Positions 13,025 through 25,023 are shown, counted from the stretch's first letter. The stretch: 64,000 bases of DNA from Typha latifolia (GCA_019914945.1 CM034107.1:372001-436000), one strand, 5' to 3'. Translations and numbers: made by a program. Notes: generated from the sequence alone by a model not told the origin.

Positions 13025-13284
13025 ACATTTTAGATTCTCTTTTTAGGGATTTTTACAAATAAGACCCTACATTTTACCTATTTTATGATTCGCACTCCGT
13101 CTTTGAAAAATTTATAACTCGACCCTTCATTTTTTTTCTATAATGTTTATTAAACACCCCAACATTACTTTAGCTAACTGACATTAACCATGTTATATAG
13201 TTTATATAACTCTAGTTCAAAGATTACTAAAATACCCTTAAAAGTTATGAGCTGACCGAGATTGATATTTGCTATGATAATCTG
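13025..13284. other. AT-rich spacer after tRNA-Ser
   Basis: A T-rich stretch just after the tRNA (cattttagattctctttttag, includes TTTTT near 13039) can serve as the Pol III stop. The rest is AT-rich, with no gene recognised. Confidence 0.5.
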
Positions 13285-13289
13285 ATGGG

Positions 13290-13725
13290 ATAGATAGACG
13301 CAGCATGGAAGGGCTCAAATGAAGGTGGTGCAGGACTGATTATTTTAGAGTTTCCGACAAATATTTACTTGGGCAAAGCTTCTCTCCTCAATAACTGCTA
13401 TAACAGTTTGCATGGTGAGATGTTAGCTATGCATCTACTAATTGAGGAAGTCTACCTTAAGACGCCGACAAACAAAGTTTGGCTGTTCAGTGATTGCGAG
13501 GTGCTGGTTAATATACTAAATGAACATAGAGATCAGTCGATTTCCTAGGAATTGGCTCCGATAGTTAATGAATGCTTGGAACATATGAAGGAGCTCCCAT
13601 CAATACGAATATATTACACAAGTAGAAAAAAAAAAAAACTTTGTGGCCCATAGTTTAGCTAGGTTTGCTCTAGCGAATCGGGTTAACAAGGTGTGGTTGA
13701 ACTCAACTTGTGGTTTTTTTTGTAA
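13290..13725 (+). pseudogene. Degenerate RNase H domain from a LINE-type non-LTR retrotransposon
   Basis: Frame at 13297 reads DAAWKGSNEGGAGLII, then GEMLAMHLLIEE and VWLFSDCEVLVNIL. This is the D-E-D layout and spacing of the plant RNase H-like domain (RVT_3 type) found at the 3' end of LINE retrotransposons and in host-derived relatives. A stop follows near 13546 (after DQSIS), and a poly-A run at about 13626-13637 breaks the frame again before a recognisable tail, LARFALANRVNKVW. No start codon, promoter or reverse transcriptase was seen, so this is a 5'-truncated fossil. Confidence 0.75.
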
Positions 13726-14310
13726 CCTTTCCTTATATGAATGAATAGATCTTTAAATTTTTATCAACAACAACAAAAGTACAATGCTTGGCAAATTCTA
13801 TCAAGGAGAATGGATTACTTTATATTTGATCCCATATGTTTGAAAGATAGGATAAATCTCCTGTGAAAGCTTTTACTTTGGCCCTCCTAAATGCCTTGAT
13901 CTTTGCTATTTCGACATTTTTGGAGCATCGTCTTGTTTAAACGTAAATAAATTTATCTGGGTTAGCAACTTTATAAAATCCTTTATCAGAAATAAAATTC
14001 CACAAAATAAATTGAATATTGCAGCTATTTGCTATATGCCACCTTAAAATCGGGTCGGATCGACTCGTACCAGAAACGGGTACGTATCAAACCAGAAAAA
14101 TCTTTGGCGGGTTATCGAATAACGACTGCAAGCCCGTTAACCTGAGATCCACAGACCAACCCGCTAATCATTTACAAATCCAATCACACGCATCTCGATG
14201 CCTCATCGCCGCTTTAGGGAGCCCTCGTTGTAAGTATCCGGCGCAAGGTACCCAACATAGAACACGAAAGACGTGCAACCAACCATAGGACTCCACGCTA
14301 GCCATTTCAA
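13726..14310. other. Intergenic: BTF3 upstream region
   Basis: The left half is AT-rich and unremarkable; the right half (about 14040-14310) has higher GC and precedes the BTF3 TATA box. An 89-codon open frame at 14019-14288 resembles no family known to me and is treated as promoter DNA. Confidence 0.5.
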
Positions 14311-14315
14311 CAGCG

Positions 14316-14322
14316 TATAAAA
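14316..14322 (+). promoter_or_regulatory. TATA box of BTF3
   Basis: TATAAAA within gcgtataaaagg. It is followed after about 30 bp by a pyrimidine-rich leader containing aaccctagc, typical of plant translation-apparatus genes. The presumed 5' UTR exon ends at ctcgag before GTAAAG at 14412, and the leader intron ends at the AG directly before the start codon (14984). Confidence 0.7.
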
Positions 14323-14984
14323 GGAAGGCGAACTCTTCCTCATCCCGAACCCTAGCGGCACCCCAAAACCCTATCGATATTCCTATCTTATCTCTCTCCG
14401 CCTTCTCGAGGTAAAGAGATCTACTTAATTTTATGCCACATTTCTTGTTTGCATGCCGCTAATTCCATTGCGCGATCTGTGGATCTTATTAAAGCTTGTG
14501 TTTATTAGCGTCGTCGGTTATGTTTTTGTAGAAATTTCCATGAAATGGAGTGTCTTTGTAAATTGCGGCTTGTTGTAGTAGCAATGTGTTAAAGATGAAT
14601 GCGTTATGCTTGGTTGATTCCAGTAAAAGCATCTTTCCTACTTTGCACATCATTGAAGCATTTGAGAGAAAGAGAGAGAAAAAAAGGATCGAGGTCTTTA
14701 AAGTTTAAACATCTCTATCGCAGTCATTGAAGACATTTTAGTTATGAGAAATTACTCATAGAAACAAGTTCCAAACTTTATGATTACTCAATAGATTAAG
14801 TCTCCTATTGACTTATATCTTAACTGGGCATTACTTTGTTTAGTGCCTTGATCAAAATTAACTATAAATGTGTTAATTCTTTGATGCTCGAGTCTTTTTT
14901 ATTTTTGGCTGATGTTTCCTGGCGAAAAATTCATTGAAGTCATCCTACACTAGTTACCTTCTTATTAGCATTTTCCTGTTGCAG

Positions 14985-16644
14985 ATGGATAGGGAGAAGC
15001 TCATGAAAATGGCTGGTGCAGTTCGTACCGGTGGCAAAGGCAGCATGCGCAGGTCCTGAATATGCCCTCTATTTATTGACTGATGAGTAACAGAAATTTA
15101 CAATCTGGAATGCATTGTTGTTTTAAGATGGTAGGACTGGCTATATGTTTGACACTGGCTAAAGTTGTACTTCTTTGAATGATTGAAAAATCTTTAAGAC
15201 ATGAATCGAGGCACCGCTAACAGGATGAAGGTGCCCTGAGTCAATGTTTGATCTGCTCTTGATGTTTTAAGTTTTTCAATGGTTTCTTGTATGGAGAGTG
15301 ATTTCTCCTAGAATTGCTTTTCTCTTCATACGAGTGTATGTGTGTTCAAGTTAATGAATAATGGAAAACCTTATTCTATACTAATCTTCTTCTCCCTTAA
15401 ACAAGTATGTGCACAGGGATTTTCTTCCTTCCGATGAGTATAGATGATACATAAATCATGCTGCCTTTGGGAATATGATTTTCATATATATTTATCTCTG
15501 TTCATATTTTTGCTACTTATCTCAATCAGGAAGAAGAAGGCGGTCCACAAAACAACCACAACAGATGATAAACGGCTGCAGAGCACATTGAAAAGAATAG
15601 GCGTGAATGCTATCCCCGCTATTGAGGAAGTCAACATTTTTAAGGATGATCTTGTTATCCAATTTTTGAATCCTAAAGGTTTGACAACAAAGTTATCTGA
15701 GTGTATGATGTATCTTTGATTTTCTCAGAATAATCAGTATACTTTCTCTTTTTACTAATTTAATTTGTTTCATTTCAGTTCAAGCTTCAATTGCAGCGAA
15801 CACATGGGTTGTTAGCGGTTCTCCACAAACCAGAAGTAATCTCATTTCGGACTTATGTGCATGTTTAATGTATATTTTCATATATGAATGAATGAATTTA
15901 ACATGACATAGACAGTGCAAGTTATTTTAGATGTACTCTACAAAAACCACTAATTTATAAATCAAAGTTTGGTCTGTATTAGATATTAGTATCTATGCAT
16001 GCTTTGATAAATAAATTAAGGACATGACTGCTTTGCTGTTGGTAGCCAGTAACTGAACTTTCAATTCTGTTGTGTATATTATATTTTCTCTGTTATCTTA
16101 TTACCTTTTGATTTTTCCTTTTCTTTTGCATCTCTCTCTCTTTACTCTGTTTTACTTAATAGACTCATTTACAATTCTTCCTGGTGGCAGAACTTCAGGA
16201 TCTTCTACCTGGCATCATTAACCAACTCGGTATGTTTCTTCTCAGAAATATAACAGCCTTCTATACATTTCAAGTTATCAGTCTTGTATTTGCTGAAGGA
16301 TATATCGATTTTTCACTTTTGTTGTACATTGTTTTTATCCTTGATTGCGTTTATTATAATCAAACTGGACATTGAAAAAGGGAGGGGAGGATATTTAGTT
16401 GTTTTAAGCAGCTGGCATAATACAATGATTTGCATTCGTGGGTGTTATCATCTTCTAACAGATAATGGTTCTTTCAGGTCCTGACAACTTGGATAACCTG
16501 AGGAAGCTTGCCGAGCAGTTCCGAAAGCATGTAGATGCTGCTGATCCCAACAGCACTCAGGAAGAGAACGATGATGACGTACCCGAGCTTGTTGCTGGAG
16601 AGACTTTTGAAGCAGCAGCAAATGAGACACCGGTAGTTTCATAG
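14985..16644 (+). CDS. BTF3: Basic transcription factor 3 / nascent polypeptide-associated complex beta subunit
   Basis: Beta subunit of the ribosome-bound NAC heterodimer that shields nascent chains. Coding exons: 14985-15052, 15530-15678, 15779-15835, 16191-16229, 16478-16644; 480 nt, 159 aa, usual for plant BTF3. It starts [19 protein letters not shown], then the basic ribosome-binding [10 protein letters not shown] motif. The NAC domain (residues about 37-100) shows [27 protein letters not shown] and [14 protein letters not shown]. The acidic tail ends [12 protein letters not shown]. The ATG falls directly after an intron acceptor, so the 5' UTR is interrupted by an intron of about 570 bp. 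That is a common arrangement in plant housekeeping genes. Confidence 0.95.
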
Positions 16645-17672
16645 ATGCGCTCTCAGTTTACTCGCGGTGCCATCATTATTGTCTTCCCTAGGCCATACTG
16701 CAGCTTGTCATTCTCTTTGCAGCTTACTCTTTGAGTGATCTTATGGTTTTGTAATGGAAAGACTCATTTAGCTACTCTATCCCAGAAATCCACCTCATTA
16801 GTTTGATGAGAAATTGCCAATGATCCTACTTTTTGTTAGATTCTCAAAGTGATTGCTGATTGTTCTTTACATATGTGTTTCGTGGAGTTATTTTAATTCA
16901 TTGCTGTTGGACAGTCATGTAGTGCAGACCAATTGCTACAGCTAAGCAAGATCCAGTCGTCCAACTTCTGTTTTTCTCCTTGAGATGCGGAATCTTCCTG
17001 TTCATTTGTTGGTGTGTAGTGCAGGAATCCCATGGTTTTGATCTTATAAAATAAATTGGTAAATAAATTATAAGAAAAGCTGGTGGGTCGACGAACAGTC
17101 TATGCCCTGCGCGACACGTGTACGGAGCATTATCACCAAACTTTACATACTATGCCCTCTATTTTTAATATTTGCAAATGCACCTATTTATAGTTTGCAG
17201 TATGCTGTGTATTTTTGAAATAATTTTTCTCAAGGATCCTATTAATAATTTTTATATACAGGTTTTGAATTTATATTAACCATCGATACTCTTGAACGAA
17301 AAAATATATATACATAATTATATATTCACATATAACTTTTTAAATTGATAAAAAAATAATTAGATGAACCACTAAGCTAAAAAAGAAAATCTTTTTTAAT
17401 TCAGATAAATGAAAATGGTGATAAAGTCTAAATAAAATTATTTCTATATTTTTAACGTGAAAAAGAGAAGTAGGGTGTGATTTGTAAATATTAAATATGT
17501 ACTGTGTAAATCATAACTAAGTACGAATTTAGGGTGTTAAATATAATATTTTTGATTTCAGTTATGATAACACACTAAAAGTTACCACCACACATCTACC
17601 AACCACATCTCCTTTTCCGACTTTCCCCAATTACTACACTCCATCGTCCACTCCAAGTTCACCGTTCAAACC
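16645..17672. other. BTF3 3' UTR and AT-rich intergenic DNA with a possible MITE
   Basis: BTF3 3' UTR to roughly 16900-17060, then AT-rich DNA. Around 17148-17190 and 17470-17515 two related stretches (tatttttaatatttgcaaat and, on the other strand, atatttaatatttacaaat) face each other, suggesting a decayed inverted-repeat element. No gene was seen before 17673. Confidence 0.4.
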
Positions 17673-18461
17673 ATGTCCAAATCTCTCCTCTTCGTCTTCC
17701 TCCTCTCGTCACTCCTAAATTATTCGTTTGCTCTCGAACCCGCCCCAACTCCATGGCCCCTCCAATTCCACGCCGTCCTCTTCATGAACTACAGCAAGGA
17801 GCTCTCCCTCATCGACCTCTGGTACGACTGGCCCAAGGGCCGGAACTTTAACATCATACAGGACCAGCTCGGTGGGCCCCCGATCTACGACCTCGAGTGG
17901 AACAACGGCACCTCCTTCGTCTACACCCTCGCGCCGCCCCTCTCCTGCCACTCCGTCCAGCTCGAAGTCGGCATCCTCCGCCCCAACTGGCTCGACGGCG
18001 CCGAGTATCTCGGAAGGGAAGTCGTCGATGGGTTCTTGTGTAATGTGTGGACCAAGGCCGAGTTTATCACGTACTACGAAGATGTTGAGACCAAGCGCCC
18101 CGTGAGCTGGATCTTCTACACCGGTGAGATTTTCTCTTGATTTGTTTCTGAGTTCTTGACAGAATGTTGGTTTTATGGACTAATTAAATGCTAAAAATGT
18201 ACGATTTGTGATTTGTGATTGTGATCTTCACTCGTAGTGTTAAGGATCTTATTGGTAAGGAATCTGATCATAAATTTTTCAACATGTGTAGGAAGAACCG
18301 CTCACGTTATGACATTTGAGGTGGGAGCTGCGCTCGAGGATGCCAAATGGCAGGCTCCTGTGTACTGTTTTGAGGAGAAGAAGAAGAAGAAGGAAGAGAA
18401 TCTTGAAAAGGAATCATCTTTTTCCCGATTTCTTTCATCAGAATATGATGCTAGGGCCTAG
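17673..18461 (+). CDS. Secreted At4g14100-like protein
   Basis: Two exons, 17673-18123 and 18292-18461, give 206 aa. Residues 1-20 ([17 protein letters not shown]) form a clear signal peptide, so the product should enter the secretory pathway. The mature part has the family core [37 protein letters not shown], then [37 protein letters not shown], and in exon 2 VMTFEVGA and [10 protein letters not shown]. Potential N-glycosylation sites are NYS and NGT. The homologous Arabidopsis family is labelled as glycosyl-transferring transferases, but I see no proof of activity. The C-terminus carries a Lys/Glu run encoded by an AAG/GAA-rich repeat (18376-18400). Exon 1 is GC-rich, the surroundings AT-rich. 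Confidence 0.88.
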
Positions 18462-18990
18462 GATCTGAAGGGGATTGGATGGTTCCTGATTTAAGTAAGC
18501 CGGTTGTTATCCACACTATCCATGTGATATGATTAATGCTTGATTAGCTTTTTATGAGCAATTCTCGTTGATAATCCATAAGCTTTTCGTCTTCATCTAT
18601 TTTGGATGATTCTTTATTTTAATATAATACATAACAACTGCGAACAATGATTATGGATAACGGAGAGGAAATCATTGCATGAATAAAAGAATTACTTGAC
18701 AAATTAAAGAGTTAAGTTGGATGTGCACATATTTTGTCTCTTTGAAAAGAAAAAAAAAACAAATATGTCAAATGATTGCAAAGGAGAAAATTAGAATATG
18801 CAGTAACAGGAGGTGGATGAACAAGGATAGTGCACATATCCACGCAATTAAACACAATTATCCAGACAAGCATACAAGTAAGTTGGATTATGACCCAAAT
18901 ATTACAGCAAGAGACAGGAGGAAAAGAAGGAAAAGAAAAGACAAACATATGTCACAGTAGAATATTGCAGAATACACACAGATACTACAC
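18462..18990. other. Convergent 3' spacer
   Basis: 3' UTRs of the At4g14100-like gene (+) and transaldolase (-). AT-rich; no gene seen. Confidence 0.5.
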
Positions 18991-21437
18991 CTACGGATTA
19001 ACCAACTTGAGAGAGTCACTCTTCTCCTGCAGGCCAACAAGCAAGCTGTCGAAGCTCTTCTTGAAGGAATCAACCCCCTCTGCTTCTAGCTGAGTTCCAA
19101 CTTGGATCCAATCCATACCTAATTTCTCGAGTGCACTATATATGCCTTCAGCCTCAGATACTTCTGAGTCGATCGTCCTCGAGACGGTGCCATGGTCAAT
19201 GAATGCTTGCAGGGCCTGGTCAGGCATGGTGGAGACCTGAAGACATATCAAATAGGTTTAGTTACCTGAGTGATTCCTTGAATATGCACACTTAGATTAC
19301 AAAATGTTCTTTTGGGGCAAGGAATTTCATGAGATACTGTCGAAACTCACCGTATCAGGTCCAATGAGAGGAGACACATATAAGGTGTCAGGATATGCGG
19401 GATTCTTAACACTGGTAGATGCCCACAACAGTCTCTGCTTCTTGGCGCCTTTCTTCGCTAAAGCCTCCCACCGAGGACCAGAGAATTTCTTTTGATAGAG
19501 CTTGTATGCAAGTGCTGCTTGAGCAACTGCAGCCTGAAGAAGGAAAAATATATTAGCCATCTAACTATTTTTCCACCACCTGAAGTTCTCAAAAGAAAAC
19601 AGAAATGAAAGAGCCAAAAGGTTGTTCTTCTTGGATTTACCTTTCCTCGAAGATCAAGTGCTTCCGGTGTTCCAATCTTTTCAAGCATCTTGTCCATGAG
19701 TGTGTCAACACGACTAACAAAGAAGGAAGCCACACTGGTCACTCTAGATAAGTCACTCAACCCAGAGGACTCGAGCCCATCTAAGTAAGCATCAATGACT
19801 GCTTCATATCTTGAAAGCGAAAAGATAAGCTGTGGATTAGAGCAATAGTCAATACACAATAGATGAAGAGAAAAGAATAGCAAGCATCGATCACATGGGA
19901 ATTAACTGGTGGTTAGCAATAGGTTTGATCCAGTTAGAATCTTGCGAGATACTAATGGTTATTGATACTAGCAGTAGAACACTCCATCAGTTATGTGCAA
20001 GAGAACTTACTGTAACATTGACGCTTATACCATTAAGAATAACTTCTCTGATAGAGGGAACACAATCTGCAGTAGCTGGGATCTTTATGTAGACATTGGG
20101 ACGGTCCACAACTTTGTGCAACCATTTTGCAGCTTCAACAGTTCCATTGGTATCATTTGCAAGTCTAGGAGAGACCTCAACAGATACATAGCCGTCACCT
20201 CCGTCTGTTTGATCATAGATTGGTTCAAAAAGTTTGCATGCATCTTGGATATCCTTTATTACTAGCTCCCAGTAAGCACTTTCTATGTCCTTCCCAGCTG
20301 ACACGAGCTGCCTGAAAATACCATATAGTGTAGAAGTTCAGCTCAATCAAGCCAAAACCGAAAGGGAAATTTGTATTGCCATAGGCACAGGGTGATGAAA
20401 AATAAGATGCATTAACGGTGTCATCGATAAACAAAGGAGGAGATTTACTTGAACTGTTCGTCATATGCATCAGATGATGATATAGCTTTCTGAAAAATCT
20501 GCAGCACGATTAAGAAGAAATAGATGATTACAAGAGAAACCAAAGAACAAAATAGAATGGATAAAATATGTTTTACATTACATTCATGAAAGGATCAACA
20601 CCAAATGTAGTCGAAAAGAAAAGGAGAAATCTTAACCGTAGGGTTGCTGGTGACTCCTCGGACGCCACTGGCAATAAGTGGTAGCAGATCTGTTACTGGA
20701 CGGCAGAGATTATCATACCATGGAGACTGCCCCTGTTGCTCATAAAGGTCATGTAGAACTGTTCTCTTTGTTGGAACACCATTTCCATCTTTTCCTGAAC
20801 ACCTAACACTGTAATGAATGCATGGTTCATCAAATAGAGTTTAAGAACCTACTACCTTCTTTCCTAATTAGCCTCTAGAAAAGTACCGATCAGGAATATA
20901 ACTAAAGTATGATAATACCGATCAGCATTCTGCAACACTTCTTATATCAAATGTAATTTGTTCAAAAAGTTAGCATACGGATAGATTCATGCATACAGAG
21001 TTAAGCTCCTATATTAACATCAATAGTTACGTACTTAACAAACAATTAAGTTACAGACCTCAGCAGAGTTCCTCTTTGCCCCTCCCTCTCTAAAAGGAGG
21101 CAAACCGGGTCCCAAATTAGCTCAAACTTTTCTATTGCACAACTTATTTGATAAAAAAAAACGATCTTTTTAATCTATCATCAACGTAAACAAGATTGCA
21201 TCACACAAGAAAAGAGATTTAAGGAAATAAGTTGGAAATGGGGAAGAAAACTTACACCAGCGAGCTCCTCTCGAGGCGATTTGTTCGAATTGAGAGGCGT
21301 AGAGGTGAGCCGAGGCTTCGAATCGGATTCCCCTGGTGGAACGCTATCGAGAGCTTCGGGTCGGATCGAGAAGCCGAAGCGGAGAGAGACGAGGCAGATG
21401 CGAAGGTAGGATTTGCGAGCTTAGAGATAGAAGCCAT
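18991..21437 (-). CDS. TALDO: Transaldolase, chloroplast-targeted
   Basis: Transfers a dihydroxyacetone unit between sedoheptulose-7-phosphate and glyceraldehyde-3-phosphate in the pentose phosphate pathway. Exons: 21256-21437, 20637-20808, 20449-20498, 20011-20311, 19641-19829, 19351-19533, 18991-19236; 1323 nt, 440 aa, normal for plants. Residues 1 to about 60 are Ser/Ala/Arg-rich (transit peptide). The catalytic domain starts near [20 protein letters not shown] and has [32 protein letters not shown] and NVYIKIPAT, where Lys211 is the Schiff-base lysine. Also seen: [39 protein letters not shown] and the terminal [17 protein letters not shown]. All phases agree with GT-AG introns. Confidence 0.96.
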
Positions 21438-21655
21438 GGATGCCGAGAGATGGAAGGGGGGCGAGTATTAGGAATTATTAGGATTTTTAAGCATTATATT
21501 AAGCTAAGAAGATACGCTTAATATAGCCAATGATGACGTCACTGCTAAGGCCAGCGAGCCAAATACTATATTAAAAAGAAGAAGCAGTATTTTATTATAA
21601 TACTTGCCAGGGAGAGAATAGTTAGTTTACAATTAATTAGATACTAATAAATAAT
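21438..21655. other. Transaldolase upstream region
   Basis: Holds the transaldolase promoter (not resolvable by eye). A TGATGACGTCAC stretch at 21529-21541 contains a perfect palindromic TGACGTCA, a bZIP/TGA-type binding motif, about 95 bp upstream of the start codon. Confidence 0.5.
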
Positions 21656-22349
21656 AAATAATTACACCAAGACTTATGATGAACTATTCCCTATTTCCAT
21701 CTCGTTACTTATTTGTTATATCTTTTTGTTAAAAATTAATGTGCGAGTATCAAAGTGAGTAATTTAAGACCATATAGATATTATTTTTCTCCTATTTTAA
21801 AAAAAATGAAAAAAAGAGAAATTTTGATACTAAAACTGTTATTTGACTCTTTTCATTAACACTGTGATGGGTGAGATTTTCCATAATTTATGGATATTTT
21901 CATCATATTACTTATCTGTAATATTTTTTAGTAAAAAATAATATGTAAATATTACATGATTAAATTTAGATCCTTTAAATTTTGTTTTACTCTTATTTTA
22001 TAAGAGAAAAAGAGAAATTTTAATAATAATATTGTTATTTGATGCTTTTCATTAACAATGTCATGAATGAGAGTTTCTCATAATTTAAGGATAAATATGC
22101 TAGAAAAAAAGATATTTGATATAAGTAAAAATAGTCAATAATTATACCTAGACTGTTGAACCATTATCTATTTTTATCCAATTACTTATCATTATATTTT
22201 TTGCTAAAAATTAATATCTGAACACGTCATTAAATTTAGAGTCTACAATCATTTTACACTTACTTTTGAAGAAAAAAAATTAAGAATAAAATTGTTATTT
22301 GACGCATTCCTTTAATACCGTCACGAGTGAGATTAGCTAAGAAAGTGTA

Positions 22350-23180
22350 CATAAAAATAGGCAATAATTTAGAAAATCTTAATGAAGTTATTCTTAACAA
22401 AGTAATTATGAGTGATGTTTAAGAGCCAGCAGTGAAGTGAAGCGGCTCTTCGTCTCAGGAGAAGCCCTTAGGCGAGTAAGAAAATTTTCTTTTAGAGGGC
22501 ACCTAATTTGATAAAGTTTGACCTATTTGAAGAGTCGAATTGGCTTTTGTAACCCTTGAGAAGGTGCTTCATGGTTTAATTTGTTAATCCAAGTGTAGGA
22601 ATGTGATTCCTTAGCACAAAATCTAGCTATCCTTTTTATTTATATGAGTCACCACTTTAGGTCTCGTTGTCCTGAGACCTATTTTGTTTGTTTCTTTTAA
22701 ATAAATAAATAAATAAATATATATATATATATATATTATCAGGTTTTTTTTTTTTTTTTTTGATCATTTATATATATATTATCAGGTGACGAGAAACAAT
22801 AGTGAGGAGAAAAGAACGAGACGACTCGTGAAAGCTAATTAAAGCTCGGAAGGACGTAATCGCGAGTCGAGAGCTGTGTTTAGGTATTTTTTATTTGAGT
22901 TTTAAATCCCACATCGGCTACGCAATAAAATATAAACATATACTTATATATAGGATGTATCGTATAACATCCATGGAGGCATCCGTTTTAATATTATTTA
23001 ATTACGACGATCACAGAGCGCGGAACATGAAGGCTAGCCCAGTAAATGAATTTCTAACCTGAAATATATAATTTTGTGAAAAACCTCCTGTTTTTTTTAT
23101 ATATTTATGAAGAAGAATTTATTTTCAAGTAAGATTTTATTTAGGGATGAATGCGTACTTAAAAAGGATTAAGAAAGATA
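22350..23180. other. Unrelated segment interrupting the tandem repeat
   Basis: Contains a moderately GC-rich block (about 22430-22680; gcggctcttcgtctcagg, cctgagacctattttg), microsatellites (AAAT)n-(AT)n near 22705-22734 and a T run at 22745-22761. A consensus-like plant snRNA upstream element lies at 22906-22916. No open frame or recognised transposase. Confidence 0.5.
22906..22916 (+). promoter_or_regulatory. Plant snRNA upstream sequence element (USE) match
   Basis: ATCCCACATCG is an exact match to the plant snRNA USE consensus RTCCCACATCG. TATATATA follows at 22945-22952, so the element centres are about 37 bp apart, between the spacings usual for Pol III and Pol II snRNA promoters. No U1-U6 or U3 RNA start is recognisable downstream, so this may be an orphan or repeat-borne promoter module. 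Confidence 0.4.
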
Positions 23181-23880
23181 AGATAGTGTACCCAAAAATG
23201 GTCAATTATTACATTTAGGCTACTAAATTGTTGCCTATTTTCATCCCATTAGTTATTTATTATATTTTTTGCTAAAAAATAATATATGAGTATCAATTAA
23301 TTAAATTATCATATTATTATTATTTTAAAGAAAATAAGAGAAAATTTAAGACTAAAATCGTTACTAATGCTTTCCATTGACACTGTCATGAATGAAACTT
23401 TTCATAATCTAGAAATTAATGTGTTCCTTAAAAAATAGATAATGATGCATATGTAAAATTGGACAATAATTACACCTAGGCTTCAGAGTTGGTGTCTATT
23501 TCTATTCCATTAGTTATGTGTTATATATATTTTTTAATAAATAATACGATAATATTATGTGATTAATTTTAGACCATCAATCATTTTACTCTTAATTTAG
23601 AAGAAAATAAGACAAAATTTGATAATATATTTGATATTTGATATTTTTCATTTACGCCGTCACAAGTGACATTTTCATAGTTTAGAGATGAATGTGTACT
23701 AAAGAAAGAATAAGGGAGTGTATTATAACAGGACAAAGGAGTGCATGTAAATATGGTTAATAATTACACTTGTACTTTTGAATTGTTGCCTATTTTCATC
23801 TAATTTTTATCATTTATATTTTTTTATTAAAAAATAATATGTGAATATCACATAATTAATTTAAAAATCTATAGGAATCA

Positions 23881-25020
23881 CTAAAGAGCTTGATTCAGTG
23901 AGCTTGACAAAGTTGTAGGACAGTGACCCAATTAGCTCGGCTTACTTCTATTTGTCTTGTGCCATTCTTTTATGGTGCAGCCAATACAAGCTAAGCAGGA
24001 GACTTGTTTTGAAGAACGTTGCTCTTTATTTTATTTTATTTTATTTAAATAAGAGCATGTATAATTGTTTCTTAATATTTTTTTATTGTATTTAAGCCAA
24101 ATTTGGAGCTTGATCTATCTTTTCCCTAAAACTGAGGTTCAAAGGTATAACAAATCAATATAACTTAATGAAAATCTGGTCTATGAACTTTCCTTTAAGA
24201 AAATTAAAAGCATAAACTAGCCCTTATATATTCTTAAAATTTGTTCTCCTTTTATAAATTGCATAATCATAAAATTTGCTCAAGATATTAAAATCATTTT
24301 GCATCTATAGTAAATTTAGCTCATTTATATGATAATTATTCTGTTGAGCAAACCAACATTAGACTGATTTTGAGGCATTGAAAGCAAGATGCCAGAGTGT
24401 TTAGTAATATATCTACATCGAGTGGAGAACGATAATGAAAAGTAAAATATAAAATCGTTTCATAAACTTGTATTTATAAATCGCTTTCTGTGTTAATATT
24501 TACAACCACTCCAGCCATGGGCTCCATAGCACTTATGCCATTCCTAACCGTTTTTTTTTCTTTCAGAAAGCTCTCCTTGTATCTTTCCCAACTTTTTGGT
24601 CATGATTAAATGCAGTACCTGTTCTTATAATTTTAATATATATATATATATCTGCTACGTGGCCATCAACCCACCATGATATTAGATGGAATTTGACGCT
24701 AAGACTTGTCCACTGTAAGTCTGCGTCACATTGCATGTTTTGCACGTTTCACTGGTATTCTTTTTTGACCAAGATAAACTGCGTACGTTATAGGGAAGGA
24801 ATTCGATGTGTTCTCTTATTATGGAGATCTGGTTAAGTTTTTCTTTCCTTTTTCCTTTTTAATTCTAAGTTTATTTAGCTACATATAAAAGATGACCAAA
24901 GGAGTCTATCAACACAGTACATAGGATTTGATTACTGGATCGCGTTACTGTCGTTAGGTTGTTTGGCCAACTAGATTTCCCGAGGCCGACAAATTATTTA
25001 AGGCTCGACGGCGGCCATCT
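23881..25020. other. AT-rich intergenic region upstream of the Sec14 gene
   Basis: No gene recognised. Contains a TA run near 24636-24650 and several T-rich blocks. Confidence 0.5.
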
Positions 25021-25023
25021 CGG

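Larger units (their letters stand above)
21656..23880. repeat. Degenerate tandem repeat, six recognisable copies of about 250 bp
   Basis: A unit that begins near aataattacacctagactt recurs. It continues through cctattttcatcccattagttatt, gctaaaaaataatatgtgagtatca and gaaaataagagaaaattt, and ends near cattaacactgtcatgaatgag. I see copies starting near 21657, 21890 (5' end missing), 22137, 23196, 23462 and 23758 (truncated). The array is interrupted by unrelated DNA at about 22350-23180. Copies are strongly diverged, so only shared blocks align by eye. No coding potential is visible. It could be an old satellite-like array or serial insertions of one element. Confidence 0.7.

Noticed and set aside
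12499..13062. 187-codon open frame on the + strand
   Set aside because: It is the antisense of the GC-rich glutaredoxin transit-peptide exon and runs through the tRNA-Ser gene.
14019..14288. 89-codon open frame upstream of BTF3
   Set aside because: No family resemblance, low-complexity basic composition, and located directly in front of the BTF3 TATA box.
16804..16859. Box C (TGATGA) and box D (CTGA) pair in the BTF3 3' UTR, possible C/D snoRNA
   Set aside because: Only about 56 nt long, no terminal stem and no C'/D' boxes; likely chance.
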